NCBI GenBank assembly: GCA_038746745.1
Contig: JBCDKJ010000012.1
Coordinates: forward strand, 1-64,000
Direction of reading: 5' to 3'
Length of the DNA: 64,000 bases
Origin: JANQIO01 sp038746745
Lineage (GTDB): Bacteria; Pseudomonadota; Gammaproteobacteria; Pseudomonadales; Halieaceae
In this document: one piece after another, positions 8,219 to 15,666 of the stretch
Layout of the letters: every line of letters starts with the position of its first letter
Numbering within the stretch: position 1 is the stretch's first letter
Notes under the pieces: generated by a model
Told to the model about the DNA's origin: nothing
Database searches by the model: none
Seen by the model: the letters and a program-made list of their open reading frames with translations, nothing else
Translations under genes and position numbers: made by a program

Positions 8219-8930
8219 GCCCGCTCAGGGCGAAGTTCAACTTTGGCTATGCCCGCTGCAGGTCGCCTGCGACCTGCCGGGAACTGTGCTGTCGGCGGAA
8301 GAAAGACAACGCTATCGTCAGCGCCCTGATGCCGCTGCAGGAAGAGTATGGTTGCGCCATCAGTTATCCCGCTACCACGCGCGTGATCCGTCCGAGTGGT
8401 GCTTTACTCGGAGCGAGCACGGTAAACCCTTGTTGCTGGACGACGATCTGGCGCTGCATTTCAATCTCAGCCACTCTGCTGACTGGATAGCACTCGCCGT
8501 CGGCACAACGGCCGCAGTGGGTGTGGATATCCAGTGGCACGACCCGGAGCGCGACATTGAACGTATTGCCGCGCGCTATTTCCCCGCTGCGGAATTGTCA
8601 GCGCTGCAGGTAGGTGGCAGGCTCGATCGACGCCGTCTGTTTGATCATTGGTCACTGAAAGAGTGTTGGGCAAAAGCGCGCGGTGGTGCACTGCCAACAG
8701 CGCTGGCAGCCGTCGCCTTCGCAGTGGACGGCGGGCAGCTGGTTTGCAGCGCTCCCGACGCCGGAGGCGAGTCCCTCTGCCTGATGAGCTTTCACGAATA
8801 CAGCCTTGCTGTATCGAGCCTGGCAGAACCGCTGAGGCTTAAGGTGCGAGTCTGGCAAAGCGACGGTACAGAAGCGCCTTTTGAGCCAGCTTATAGCGCG
8901 ACGACAATGGGTGTCCGACTGGTGCGCTAA
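8181..8930 (+). CDS. 4'-phosphopantetheinyl transferase, Sfp/AcpT-like
   Basis: The 249-residue protein has the two blocks of the family: VGVDIQWHDPERD near residue 112 (the GxDxE-type magnesium site, here VDI-Q) and the FDHWSLKECWAKARG block near residue 155, equivalent to W-x-x-K-E-A/C-x-x-K. It would load the phosphopantetheine arm of coenzyme A onto a carrier protein. The frame overlaps the oxygenase gene by 38 bases if the ATG at 8181 is used; a TTG at 8193 is an alternative. No carrier-protein gene or synthase lies in the window, so the partner is elsewhere. Confidence 0.8.
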   Translation: MTASLAKRSSVSRPAQGEVQLWLCPLQVACDLPGTVLSAEERQRYRQRPDAAAGRVWLRHQLSRYHARDPSEWCFTRSEHGKPLLLDDDLALHFNLSHSADWIALAVGTTAAVGVDIQWHDPERDIERIAARYFPAAELSALQVGGRLDRRRLFDHWSLKECWAKARGGALPTALAAVAFAVDGGQLVCSAPDAGGESLCLMSFHEYSLAVSSLAEPLRLKVRVWQSDGTEAPFEPAYSATTMGVRLVR

Positions 8931-8956
8931 GCTCCGGAAAACGAAAGAAAAACGCC

Positions 8957-8985
8957 TTGAAAAGCCAAGGTGCGCTATGTAGAAT
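8957..8985 (+). promoter_or_regulatory. Sigma-70-type promoter of rplM-rpsI
   Basis: TTGAAA at 8957-8962 and TAGAAT at 8980-8985 are separated by exactly 17 bases and lie 43 bases before the rplM start. The fit to the consensus is good and the location is right for a ribosomal-protein operon. Confidence 0.65.
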
Positions 8986-9027
8986 TCGCGCTCTCAAATT
9001 TACGGGCCTCTATGGGGGCAGCTCACC

Positions 9028-9456
9028 ATGAAAACCTTTAGCGCTAAACCTGAAATGGTGCAGCACGACTGGTATGTCGTAGATGCGGCGGATAAAACGC
9101 TAGGACGTCTAGCCAGTGAAATTGCACATCGTTTGCGCGGCAAGCACAAGCCGGAGTACACGCCGCACGTCGACACAGGTGATTACATCGTCGTGATTAA
9201 TGCCGCCAAGGTCAGGGTGACGGGCGCAAAAGCCAGCGACAAGATGTATCACCGTCACACGGGCTATCCGGGCGGTCTGAAAAGCATGTCCTTCGAGCAG
9301 CTCATTGAAAAAGCGCCTGAACGGGTTATCCAAAGCGCTGTGAAAGGCATGTTGCCGCGCAACCCCCTGGGGCGGGCGATGTTCAAGAAGCTCAAGGTGT
9401 ATGCCGGTGGTGAACACCCCCACGCGGCCCAACAGCCCCAGGCGCTCAGTCTCTAA
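9028..9456 (+). CDS. rplM: 50S ribosomal protein L13
   Basis: The 142-residue product begins MKTFSAKPEMVQHDWYVVDA and contains the L13 signature around residues 103-127, including GMLPRNPLGRAMFKKLKVYA. Length equals the usual bacterial L13. It is an early-assembling 23S rRNA-binding protein of the large subunit. It is followed by rpsI after 41 bases, the conserved gammaproteobacterial pair, and is preceded by a clear promoter. Confidence 0.97.
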   Translation: MKTFSAKPEMVQHDWYVVDAADKTLGRLASEIAHRLRGKHKPEYTPHVDTGDYIVVINAAKVRVTGAKASDKMYHRHTGYPGGLKSMSFEQLIEKAPERVIQSAVKGMLPRNPLGRAMFKKLKVYAGGEHPHAAQQPQALSL

Positions 9457-9497
9457 CAAGCGCGTCTATTTATTACCAGTTACTACCAGGTTTATTT

Positions 9498-9890
9498 ATG
9501 GCATCTACTCAATATTACGGAACCGGACGTCGCAAAACGTCAACAGCGCGGGTGTTCCTCAGTTCTGGCGGCGGCCAGATCACGGTCAACAATAAGCCGC
9601 TTGACCAATATTTCGGGCGCGAGGTTGCACGCATGATCGTCCGTCAGCCTTTGCAGCTCACCGAAACCGAAGACAAGTTCGACATTAGCGTCACGGTAGC
9701 TGGCGGCGGGAGCTTCGGTCAGGCGGGTGCTATACGCCATGGCATTACCCGTGCCCTGATGGATTATGACGAGTCGCTACGCGGTACCCTTCGTGGCGCA
9801 GGCTTTGTGACCCGCGATGCTCGCGAAGTGGAGCGTAAAAAAGTCGGTTTGCGCAAAGCACGCAAGCGTCCGCAGTACAGCAAGCGCTAG
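9498..9890 (+). CDS. rpsI: 30S ribosomal protein S9
   Basis: The 130-residue protein begins MASTQYYGTGRRKTSTARVF and ends in the characteristic basic tail RKARKRPQYSKR that reaches the decoding site near the P-site tRNA. Length and both termini match the family. It is the second gene of the rplM operon, and an inverted repeat with a short T run follows at 9910. Confidence 0.97.
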   Translation: MASTQYYGTGRRKTSTARVFLSSGGGQITVNNKPLDQYFGREVARMIVRQPLQLTETEDKFDISVTVAGGGSFGQAGAIRHGITRALMDYDESLRGTLRGAGFVTRDAREVERKKVGLRKARKRPQYSKR

Positions 9891-9909
9891 ATAGCGCAAT
9901 ACCGACAGC

Positions 9910-9945
9910 ACGCCCGGCACCGGCAACGGTGGTCGGGCGTTTTTG
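9910..9945 (+). terminator. Rho-independent terminator after rpsI
   Basis: An inverted repeat (ACGCCCGGCACCG ... CGGTGGTCGGGCGT, one bulged or mismatched base) with a 4-base loop is followed by TTTT. It starts 19 bases after the rpsI stop. Confidence 0.75.
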
Positions 9946-10307
9946 TATCCATGGCGCCCCTAGCGCAATAGCCGCTGAGAATGCATCCGCTGTCGCAGTC
10001 TGTGCGTAGCACTAGTAGCACTAATGGGTCGCCACAAGTGTGGGTTATGGGTACGGCCTTGAGGCTTAATTGATTCCCCGGACGGGTTTTGCTTTCACGT
10101 TGCGTTAACGAAGAAACACTAGATTTTTCTGATACTTAGGCGCTTTTTCTTGTCACCAGAGAGCAAAGTTATTACCATTTGGCGCGTTTTTACATCCCCC
10201 TCTTTTTTCTCGCCGTGTTCGTATGTCTGACGCATGCGTAGATGCACCGAGACGCGCCGGGGCCAAGCTGCGCGCTGGAGAGGGTTTGCACATTGCGGGA
10301 GAGCTTA
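9946..10307. other. Intergenic region before petA, no gene seen
   Basis: About 360 bases without a convincing coding frame. It holds T-rich stretches around 10085-10210 and presumably the petA promoter. No well-spaced pair of hexamers stands out; GATACT at 10131-10136 is the best -10 candidate. An open frame does extend upstream of the petA start to 10242, but it lacks a ribosome site and similarity to the family. Confidence 0.5.
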
Positions 10308-10970
10308 ATGAGCACTGATACCATGACCGATTCAGGCACTGATTCAGTCGACACTGCAGACAACCCCCCAGGTAACGACGGCCAGGCCATCAACGATGGC
10401 CGACGGCGCTTCCTGACCGCTGCTACCAGCGCTGTAGGTGTGGCGGGCGTTGTTGGAGTTGCCGTGCCGTTCGTAGGCTCCTGGAACCCGAGCGCTAAGG
10501 CCAAAGCGGCTGGTGCGCCGGTGAAAGCAGATATTGCGAAGATAGAGCCCGGGCAAATGATGGTAGTGGAATGGCGGGGAAAGCCCGTTTATGTGATCCG
10601 CAGGACTGCGGATCAGCTTGCCGGACTCGATAAACTTGATGGAAAGCTTAAGGACCCAGATTCCGCGATCTCAAAGCAGCCCGACTACATTGAAGGTCGC
10701 GCCCGCTCCATTAATCCGGAAATCATGGTGTTCGTTGGACTTTGCACGCATCTGGGCTGTGCACCCAAGTTTCGCCCCGAAGTCGGCGCAGCCGACCTTG
10801 GCGGTGATGATTGGTTAGGCGGCTTCTTCTGCCCCTGTCATGGCTCAAAATTTGATCTGGCAGGCCGTGTTTACAACGGCGTGCCGGCGTCAAGCAACCT
10901 GGAAGTACCACCTTATATGTTCGAGGGTGAAACGACGCTGGTGATTGGCGCTGACAAGGAGGTAGCGTAA
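10308..10970 (+). CDS. petA: Ubiquinol-cytochrome c reductase, Rieske iron-sulfur subunit
   Basis: The 220-residue product carries the two Rieske cluster motifs CTHLGC and CPCHGS in the C-terminal third, which bind the 2Fe-2S centre through two Cys and two His. A twin-arginine signal (DGRRRFLTAATSAVG) precedes a membrane anchor, as expected for a protein folded in the cytoplasm with its cofactor. The ATG at 10308 is chosen because GGGAGAG lies 4 bases upstream and the frame further upstream has no family resemblance. It is followed directly by the fused cytochrome b-c1 gene. The protein passes electrons from ubiquinol to cytochrome c1 in the inner membrane. Confidence 0.95.
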   Translation: MSTDTMTDSGTDSVDTADNPPGNDGQAINDGRRRFLTAATSAVGVAGVVGVAVPFVGSWNPSAKAKAAGAPVKADIAKIEPGQMMVVEWRGKPVYVIRRTADQLAGLDKLDGKLKDPDSAISKQPDYIEGRARSINPEIMVFVGLCTHLGCAPKFRPEVGAADLGGDDWLGGFFCPCHGSKFDLAGRVYNGVPASSNLEVPPYMFEGETTLVIGADKEVA

Positions 10971-12989
10971 ATGAACAATGCTTTGACCGGCTTGCGGGAC
11001 TGGGTAGATGCGCGTCTTCCCATCATGCGGGCATGGAATACGCATATGGGCGAGTACTACGCGCCCAAGAACCTGAACTTCTGGTATTACTTCGGTGTTT
11101 TTTCATTTCTAGTGCTGGCTAACCAACTGCTTACCGGCATTTGGTTAACGATGAACTACACCGCAAGCGCAGAGGAGGCATTTGCATCGGTCGAATACAT
11201 CATGCGCGATGTCGATTTTGGCTGGTTACTGCGCTACATGCACAGTACCGGCGCGTCAGCATTTTTCGTCGTGGTGTATCTCCATATGTTCCGGGCTTTG
11301 ATTTATGGATCGTACAAAAAGCCGCGCGAGCTCATCTGGATTTTTGGCATGCTGATCTTCGTGGTGCTGATGGCGGAAGCCTTCGTCGGCTACGTATTGC
11401 CCTGGGGTCAGATGTCGTACTGGGGTGCTCAGGTGATCATCTCGCTGTTCGGTGCAATCCCCGTGGTCGGCGAAGACATCGTAACCTGGATTCGAGGTGA
11501 TTATTTGATATCGGGCATCACGCTGAATCGGTTTTTTGCCCTGCACGTTGTGGCGCTGCCGATCGTACTGCTGGCTTTGGTCGTAATGCATATTCTGGCG
11601 CTGCATGAAGTCGGGTCAAACAACCCGGATGGGGTCGACATCAAAAAGCACAAAGACGAGAACGGTAATCCGATCGACGGCATCCAGTTCCACCCTTATT
11701 ATACCGTGCACGATCTACAGGCGATCGGCGTATTCCTGTTTATCTTCTGTGCGATCATGTTTTTTATGCCGGAAATGGGTGGTTACTTTCTGGAGTATGC
11801 CAACTTTGAAGAAGCCAACGGCCTGAAAACGCCAGCGCACATCGCGCCGGTGTGGTACTTCACTCCCTTTTACTCGGTACTGAGGGCAGTACCGGATAAA
11901 TTCTGGGGATTCATGGCGTTCGCGGCATCCGTTGCAATCCCATTCCTGCTGCCATGGCTTGACCGCAGTCCAGTAAGGTCGTGGCGTTATCGCGGCAACA
12001 TAACCAAAGCGATGTTGGTCGTGTTCACGGCATCTTTCCTAATCCTGGGCGTCCTGGGCGTGTGGTCGCCGACACCTGGCCGCACCGTATTGGCGCAGAT
12101 TACGTCAATCATCTATTTCGGGTTTTTCCTAGGCATGCCCATCTGGACCAGCATGGAGAAGACAAAGCCGCTGCCTGAGCGGGTTACGATGGATGGCGGA
12201 ATGGGGCCGCTTGGCGTGATGGGCGGTATTGCTCTGATTGCCGCACTGACGGTGCTGCCGTTGAAGGCTGTTGCTGCGGGCGGTGAGGGCGTGCACCTGG
12301 ATCATATGTCACCCGACCTATCAGATAAGGCGTCGTTGCAACACGGCGCTGGTCTGTACATGAACTATTGCTCTGGGTGCCACTCGCTAAAGTATTCCCG
12401 TTATCAGCGCGTCGCGGAAGATTTGGAGATTCCTGAAGACCTCGCAGCGGAATATCTGGTGCTGGACCGCGATCATAAAATTGGGTCGCTAATGACAAAT
12501 TCGATGCCTGACGAACTGGGAAAGCAGTGGTTTGGCGCGGTGCCGCCCGATCTTACGCTGATTTCTCGGGCGCGCAGTCCAGACTACTTGTATACCTATT
12601 TGCGGACCTTCTATGCCGATGACAGTCGCCCCATGGGGGTGAACAACAAGGTGTATCCGAACGTGGGTATGCCTCACGCATTGATTGAGTTACAGGGGCT
12701 GCAGACCTGTGCAGCAGGCCCACTTCAGGGCGCAGCTAAAGTCGACCCGCTCACTAATGAGCCGGTGCTCGAAGATTCCTGTGGTAGTTTCAAACTGGTG
12801 GAAGAGGGCGCATTGAGTCCCGAAGAATTTGACTCCGCCGTCTACGATCTGGTCAACTTCCTCGCCTATGTGGGTGAGCCCATGAAAATGCAGCGCCAGC
12901 GCATCGGCGTTTACGTGCTGCTGTTCATTGTGGTCTTCTTTGTCTTTGCATCTCTGCTTAGCCGAGAGTACTGGAAAGACGTACACTGA
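10971..12989 (+). CDS. petBC: Fused cytochrome b - cytochrome c1 of the bc1 complex
   Basis: A single 672-codon frame contains two subunits that most gammaproteobacteria encode separately. Residues 1 to about 405 are cytochrome b, with transmembrane helices and paired heme histidines (LRYMHSTGAS, VVYLHMFR, FALHVVALP, VVMHILALH). From Met407 a hydrophobic stretch ending KAVAA resembles a signal peptide, followed by the c-type heme site CSGCHSLKYS at 467-476, a likely Met-ligand segment YPNVGMPHALIELQG, and a C-terminal anchor helix (YVLLFIVVFFVFASLL). No stop or frameshift separates the parts. A comparable fused gene, fbcH of Bradyrhizobium, is known to be cleaved after translation; the same processing is inferred here at the internal signal sequence. 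The gene starts immediately after the petA stop. Confidence 0.93.
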   Translation: MNNALTGLRDWVDARLPIMRAWNTHMGEYYAPKNLNFWYYFGVFSFLVLANQLLTGIWLTMNYTASAEEAFASVEYIMRDVDFGWLLRYMHSTGASAFFVVVYLHMFRALIYGSYKKPRELIWIFGMLIFVVLMAEAFVGYVLPWGQMSYWGAQVIISLFGAIPVVGEDIVTWIRGDYLISGITLNRFFALHVVALPIVLLALVVMHILALHEVGSNNPDGVDIKKHKDENGNPIDGIQFHPYYTVHDLQAIGVFLFIFCAIMFFMPEMGGYFLEYANFEEANGLKTPAHIAPVWYFTPFYSVLRAVPDKFWGFMAFAASVAIPFLLPWLDRSPVRSWRYRGNITKAMLVVFTASFLILGVLGVWSPTPGRTVLAQITSIIYFGFFLGMPIWTSMEKTKPLPERVTMDGGMGPLGVMGGIALIAALTVLPLKAVAAGGEGVHLDHMSPDLSDKASLQHGAGLYMNYCSGCHSLKYSRYQRVAEDLEIPEDLAAEYLVLDRDHKIGSLMTNSMPDELGKQWFGAVPPDLTLISRARSPDYLYTYLRTFYADDSRPMGVNNKVYPNVGMPHALIELQGLQTCAAGPLQGAAKVDPLTNEPVLEDSCGSFKLVEEGALSPEEFDSAVYDLVNFLAYVGEPMKMQRQRIGVYVLLFIVVFFVFASLLSREYWKDVH

Positions 12990-13061
12990 TCGCGCTGGGG
13001 CCTTGCCCTCGCAAGCGATTCGCACACAAACAAGAACGCATATAAGCCTTGGGGGATTACC

Positions 13062-13694
13062 ATGGGTGTCGTGGCCAAACGGTCGTCAATGACCTTTTTT
13101 TCAGACAATTCAAGTCACTACAGTCACAGGGTGAGAATTGTCCTGGCCGAGAAAGGCGTGACCGTGGACGTTGTGGAGTGCGATGGAGCGCACCCCCCGG
13201 AAGAACTGGCTGAGCTCAATCCCTACAATTCGCTGCCCACATTGGTTGACCGCGATCTCGTTCTGTACGAGTCCAAAGTGATGATGGAGTACCTGGACGA
13301 GCGTTTTCCCCACCCGCCGCTACTGCCGGTGTACCCTGTCGCTCGCGCCGAAAGCCGTCTGTTTATTCACCGCATCGAAAGAGACTGGTGCGCACTGGTC
13401 GATCAGATCCAGAACACGCGGTCGGAGAATGTGGTTGAGAAAGCCACAAAAGAGCTGCGCGAAGGCCTGCAGGCGGTCGCACCCATTTTTGGTGAGAAAC
13501 CGTTTTTTATGAGCGAAGAGTTCACCCTCGTTGACTGTTGCCTGGGCCCTGTACTTTGGCGCTTGCCCACGTTGGGCATTGAGTTTCGCTCAAGCAAGCA
13601 AACCAAGCCTCTGCTGGCCTACATGGAGCGGCTGTTTAATCGAGAGTCCTTCCAGGCAAGCCTGACCGAAGCGGAGCGGGAAATGCGTCTGTAG
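13062..13694 (+). CDS. sspA: Stringent starvation protein A, glutathione S-transferase-like
   Basis: The 210-residue protein has an N-terminal thioredoxin-like domain (MTFFSDNSSHYSHRVRIVLA, with PYNSLPTLVDRDLVLYESKV) and a helical C-terminal domain, the GST fold. The YSHRVR segment in place of a catalytic Cys/Ser motif and the pairing with sspB identify SspA, which binds RNA polymerase in starvation and acid stress. The ATG at 13062 has GGGGG 7 bases upstream. It follows the bc1 genes and precedes sspB, the standard gammaproteobacterial order. Confidence 0.95.
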   Translation: MGVVAKRSSMTFFSDNSSHYSHRVRIVLAEKGVTVDVVECDGAHPPEELAELNPYNSLPTLVDRDLVLYESKVMMEYLDERFPHPPLLPVYPVARAESRLFIHRIERDWCALVDQIQNTRSENVVEKATKELREGLQAVAPIFGEKPFFMSEEFTLVDCCLGPVLWRLPTLGIEFRSSKQTKPLLAYMERLFNRESFQASLTEAEREMRL

Positions 13695-13722
13695 CCCCGC
13701 GTCGCTGTCAGCGAGCCTGAAC

Positions 13723-14133
13723 ATGACTATGTCTCCCAGCCGGCCCTACGTAATGCGCGCGCTTTACGAGTGGATTCTGGATAACGATTGCACCCCCTAC
13801 GTTCTTGTCGATGCCGAACAAACCGGTGTCGATGTACCCCGACAGTACGTGAAGGATGGGCAAATCGTTCTTAACGTATCTCCGGCAGCCGTTGTTGAGC
13901 TCCGCATTGAGAATGATGCCGTTTTCTTCAACGGCCGATTCGGTGGCGTGCCCGTGGACGTGCACGTTCCCATGCACGCCGTTATGGGCATATACGCTCG
14001 GGAAAATGGTCAGGGTATGGTCTTCGATGGGGAAGACCTGCCGCCGCCAGAGCCGCCCACGCCCGATGGTGATGGCAGCAGCGGCAATGCGAAGTCTGGT
14101 GACAAGCGCCCAGCACTCAAAGTGGTCAAGTAG
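13723..14133 (+). CDS. sspB: ClpXP protease specificity-enhancing factor
   Basis: The 136-residue protein begins with the conserved SRPYVMRALYEWILDN block, contains GQIVLNVSPAAV and FNGRFGGVPVDVHVPM, and ends RPALKVVK. That last peptide is the ClpX-binding tail, joined by an acidic, proline-rich linker. It tethers ssrA-tagged proteins to ClpXP. It lies 28 bases downstream of sspA and converges with the dolP-like gene. Confidence 0.95.
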   Translation: MTMSPSRPYVMRALYEWILDNDCTPYVLVDAEQTGVDVPRQYVKDGQIVLNVSPAAVVELRIENDAVFFNGRFGGVPVDVHVPMHAVMGIYARENGQGMVFDGEDLPPPEPPTPDGDGSSGNAKSGDKRPALKVVK

Positions 14134-14152
14134 TAAGTACCCTGGCGCAGCG

Positions 14153-14716
14153 CTAGTCTATCCACTCGAAAATCTGTACGACTTTTTGCACACCGCCGGT
14201 AGAGCGGGCGACGTCGACGATGCGATCCGCCTCGGCGTGGGACACCAGACCCATCAAATAGACCACGCCATTTTCCGTCACCACTTTTACGCGTCCGCCC
14301 TGGATGTCATCGGCAGCTACCAGTGATGTTTTCACCTTGGTGGTGAGCCAGGCGTCACTGGAGCGAACCAGCGCCGTGGTATTCCCTGATACTTCGAGTT
14401 CATTGTAGATGCGCCTTACCCCACGAATTTTTCTGACCACTTCTGATGCCAGGTCCTTTAAATCCGCCGTGGGAACTTGCCCTGTAATCAGGACATAGCC
14501 GTTATAGCTCTCAACGCTGATGTGAGCATCGTCGAAGCGCTCGTCCTCCGCGCCGATATTAACAATGCCTTTGGTCTCGATAGAGTCATCCTCTACCCGG
14601 GCACCGCGTGTTCGCTCGCCAGGATCATCTTCGATAGCGGGCGCATCAATAGCAGCGAGGAAGCTGCCGCAGGCAGTGAGAAAAAGGGTGATCAGTAGCG
14701 TGCCGACGGTTTTCAT
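14153..14716 (-). CDS. dolP: BON-domain outer-membrane lipoprotein, DolP (YraP)
   Basis: The 187-residue product has a lipoprotein signal with lipobox LTAC (Cys16), then two BON domains at roughly residues 45-110 and 120-187 (VESYNGYVLITGQVP and VVTENGVVYLMGLVSHAEA are the core strands). DolP binds anionic phospholipid at the division site and supports outer-membrane integrity. Its start overlaps the diaA stop by 4 bases, preserving the lpoA-yraN-diaA-dolP order known in enteric bacteria. It is convergent with sspB. Confidence 0.92.
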   Translation of the reverse strand: MKTVGTLLITLFLTACGSFLAAIDAPAIEDDPGERTRGARVEDDSIETKGIVNIGAEDERFDDAHISVESYNGYVLITGQVPTADLKDLASEVVRKIRGVRRIYNELEVSGNTTALVRSSDAWLTTKVKTSLVAADDIQGGRVKVVTENGVVYLMGLVSHAEADRIVDVARSTGGVQKVVQIFEWID

Positions 14717-15306
14717 GAGCTGTAGATTCCAAACAGCGCCTGGTCAATGAGCTTGCACAGGCAGTGAACGATAACGGTATGTACCTCTATGATCCGCGGA
14801 GCGCTGAAAGAGTTCACATAGATCTCGACATCGTCCAAAGCGATCAAACTGGAGACATCTTTGCACTCACCGCCACTCAGCAGCACCACCAGCATGTCGC
14901 GCTCATGGGCGGCCCGGACCGCCTGAATCAGGCTGTTCGCATTATCGTTCGCCGATACCGCCAGCAGTAAGTCTCCGGGCTGTCCGATAGCTCGAATCTG
15001 TCGTGCGTAGAGATCACTGCTGCTGCTCGTGCCCAGGGCGGACAGTGTCGCTCCATCCGCACTCAGGCTGATGGCCGGCAGCGCAGGTCTGTCGTGTTCA
15101 TAGCGGTGCAGTAATCCGATGCTGAAAAGCTCTGCGACCATAGCGCCAGCGCCGTTACCACAGCAGAGTATCTTGTGTTCATTAAGCAGTGCAGACTGGC
15201 ACAGATCAACAGCCTGTTGGACCGGATCTGCCAGCGTATCCACGGAGATAGAAACCAGTTCCATCAGGGACTGAAACTCTGTGGCGATCGCCTCGTAGGT
15301 ACTCAT
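14713..15306 (-). CDS. diaA: SIS-domain protein DiaA, DnaA-initiator associating factor
   Basis: The 197-residue protein is a single SIS domain with ILCCGNGAGAMVAELFSIGL near residue 45 and the sugar-phosphate-like loop LLAVSANDNANS near residue 115. It resembles GmhA isomerases, but the gene order with yraN and dolP marks it as DiaA, which in E. coli binds DnaA and promotes timely replication initiation. Length matches the 196-residue E. coli protein. The gene lies 3 bases after yraN. Confidence 0.88.
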   Translation of the reverse strand: MSTYEAIATEFQSLMELVSISVDTLADPVQQAVDLCQSALLNEHKILCCGNGAGAMVAELFSIGLLHRYEHDRPALPAISLSADGATLSALGTSSSSDLYARQIRAIGQPGDLLLAVSANDNANSLIQAVRAAHERDMLVVLLSGGECKDVSSLIALDDVEIYVNSFSAPRIIEVHTVIVHCLCKLIDQALFGIYSS

Positions 15307-15309
15307 GTA

Positions 15310-15666
15310 TTAACTGCCAATCGCGTTTCGCAGCCATTGTATCTTATCTTCGTTGGTCCCCGGAGTGCGGTCTATGGCGAGAACATCGAAGCGACAGGCG
15401 CTTTGATTGGCAGCGCCATATCGCTGCAGATAGTGTCTAGCAGTAGCTAGTAGCCTGCGCTGTTTGCTAGTGGTGATAGATGCGGAGGCGGAGGCGTAAT
15501 AGGGGTTGCTGCGAAAACGCACTTCGACAAACACCAGCATAGACGCATCGCGACAGATCAAATCAATCTCACCGAGACGGCAGCGGTAATTGCGCTCAAT
15601 AACCACCAGACCGCGCTGTTCAAGCCAGCGTGCCGCACGTAGTTCCTGGGCTTTGCCCGTTGTCAC
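15310..15666 (-). CDS. yraN: YraN family (UPF0102) protein
   Basis: This short 118-residue protein has the nuclease-like core of the family: GKAQELRAARWLEQRGL, then YRCRLGEIDLICRDASMLVFVEVRFR, where G-E-I-D-L-I and F-V-E-V-R/K are the conserved acidic and basic residues of a Holliday-junction resolvase-like fold. The cellular role is not established. The start overlaps the lpoA stop by 4 bases. Confidence 0.92.
   Translation of the reverse strand: MTTGKAQELRAARWLEQRGLVVIERNYRCRLGEIDLICRDASMLVFVEVRFRSNPYYASASASITTSKQRRLLATARHYLQRYGAANQSACRFDVLAIDRTPGTNEDKIQWLRNAIGS

Noticed and set aside
10242..10307. Extension of petA to an upstream ATG
   Set aside because: No ribosome site there, and the twin-arginine signal is positioned normally from the 10308 start.
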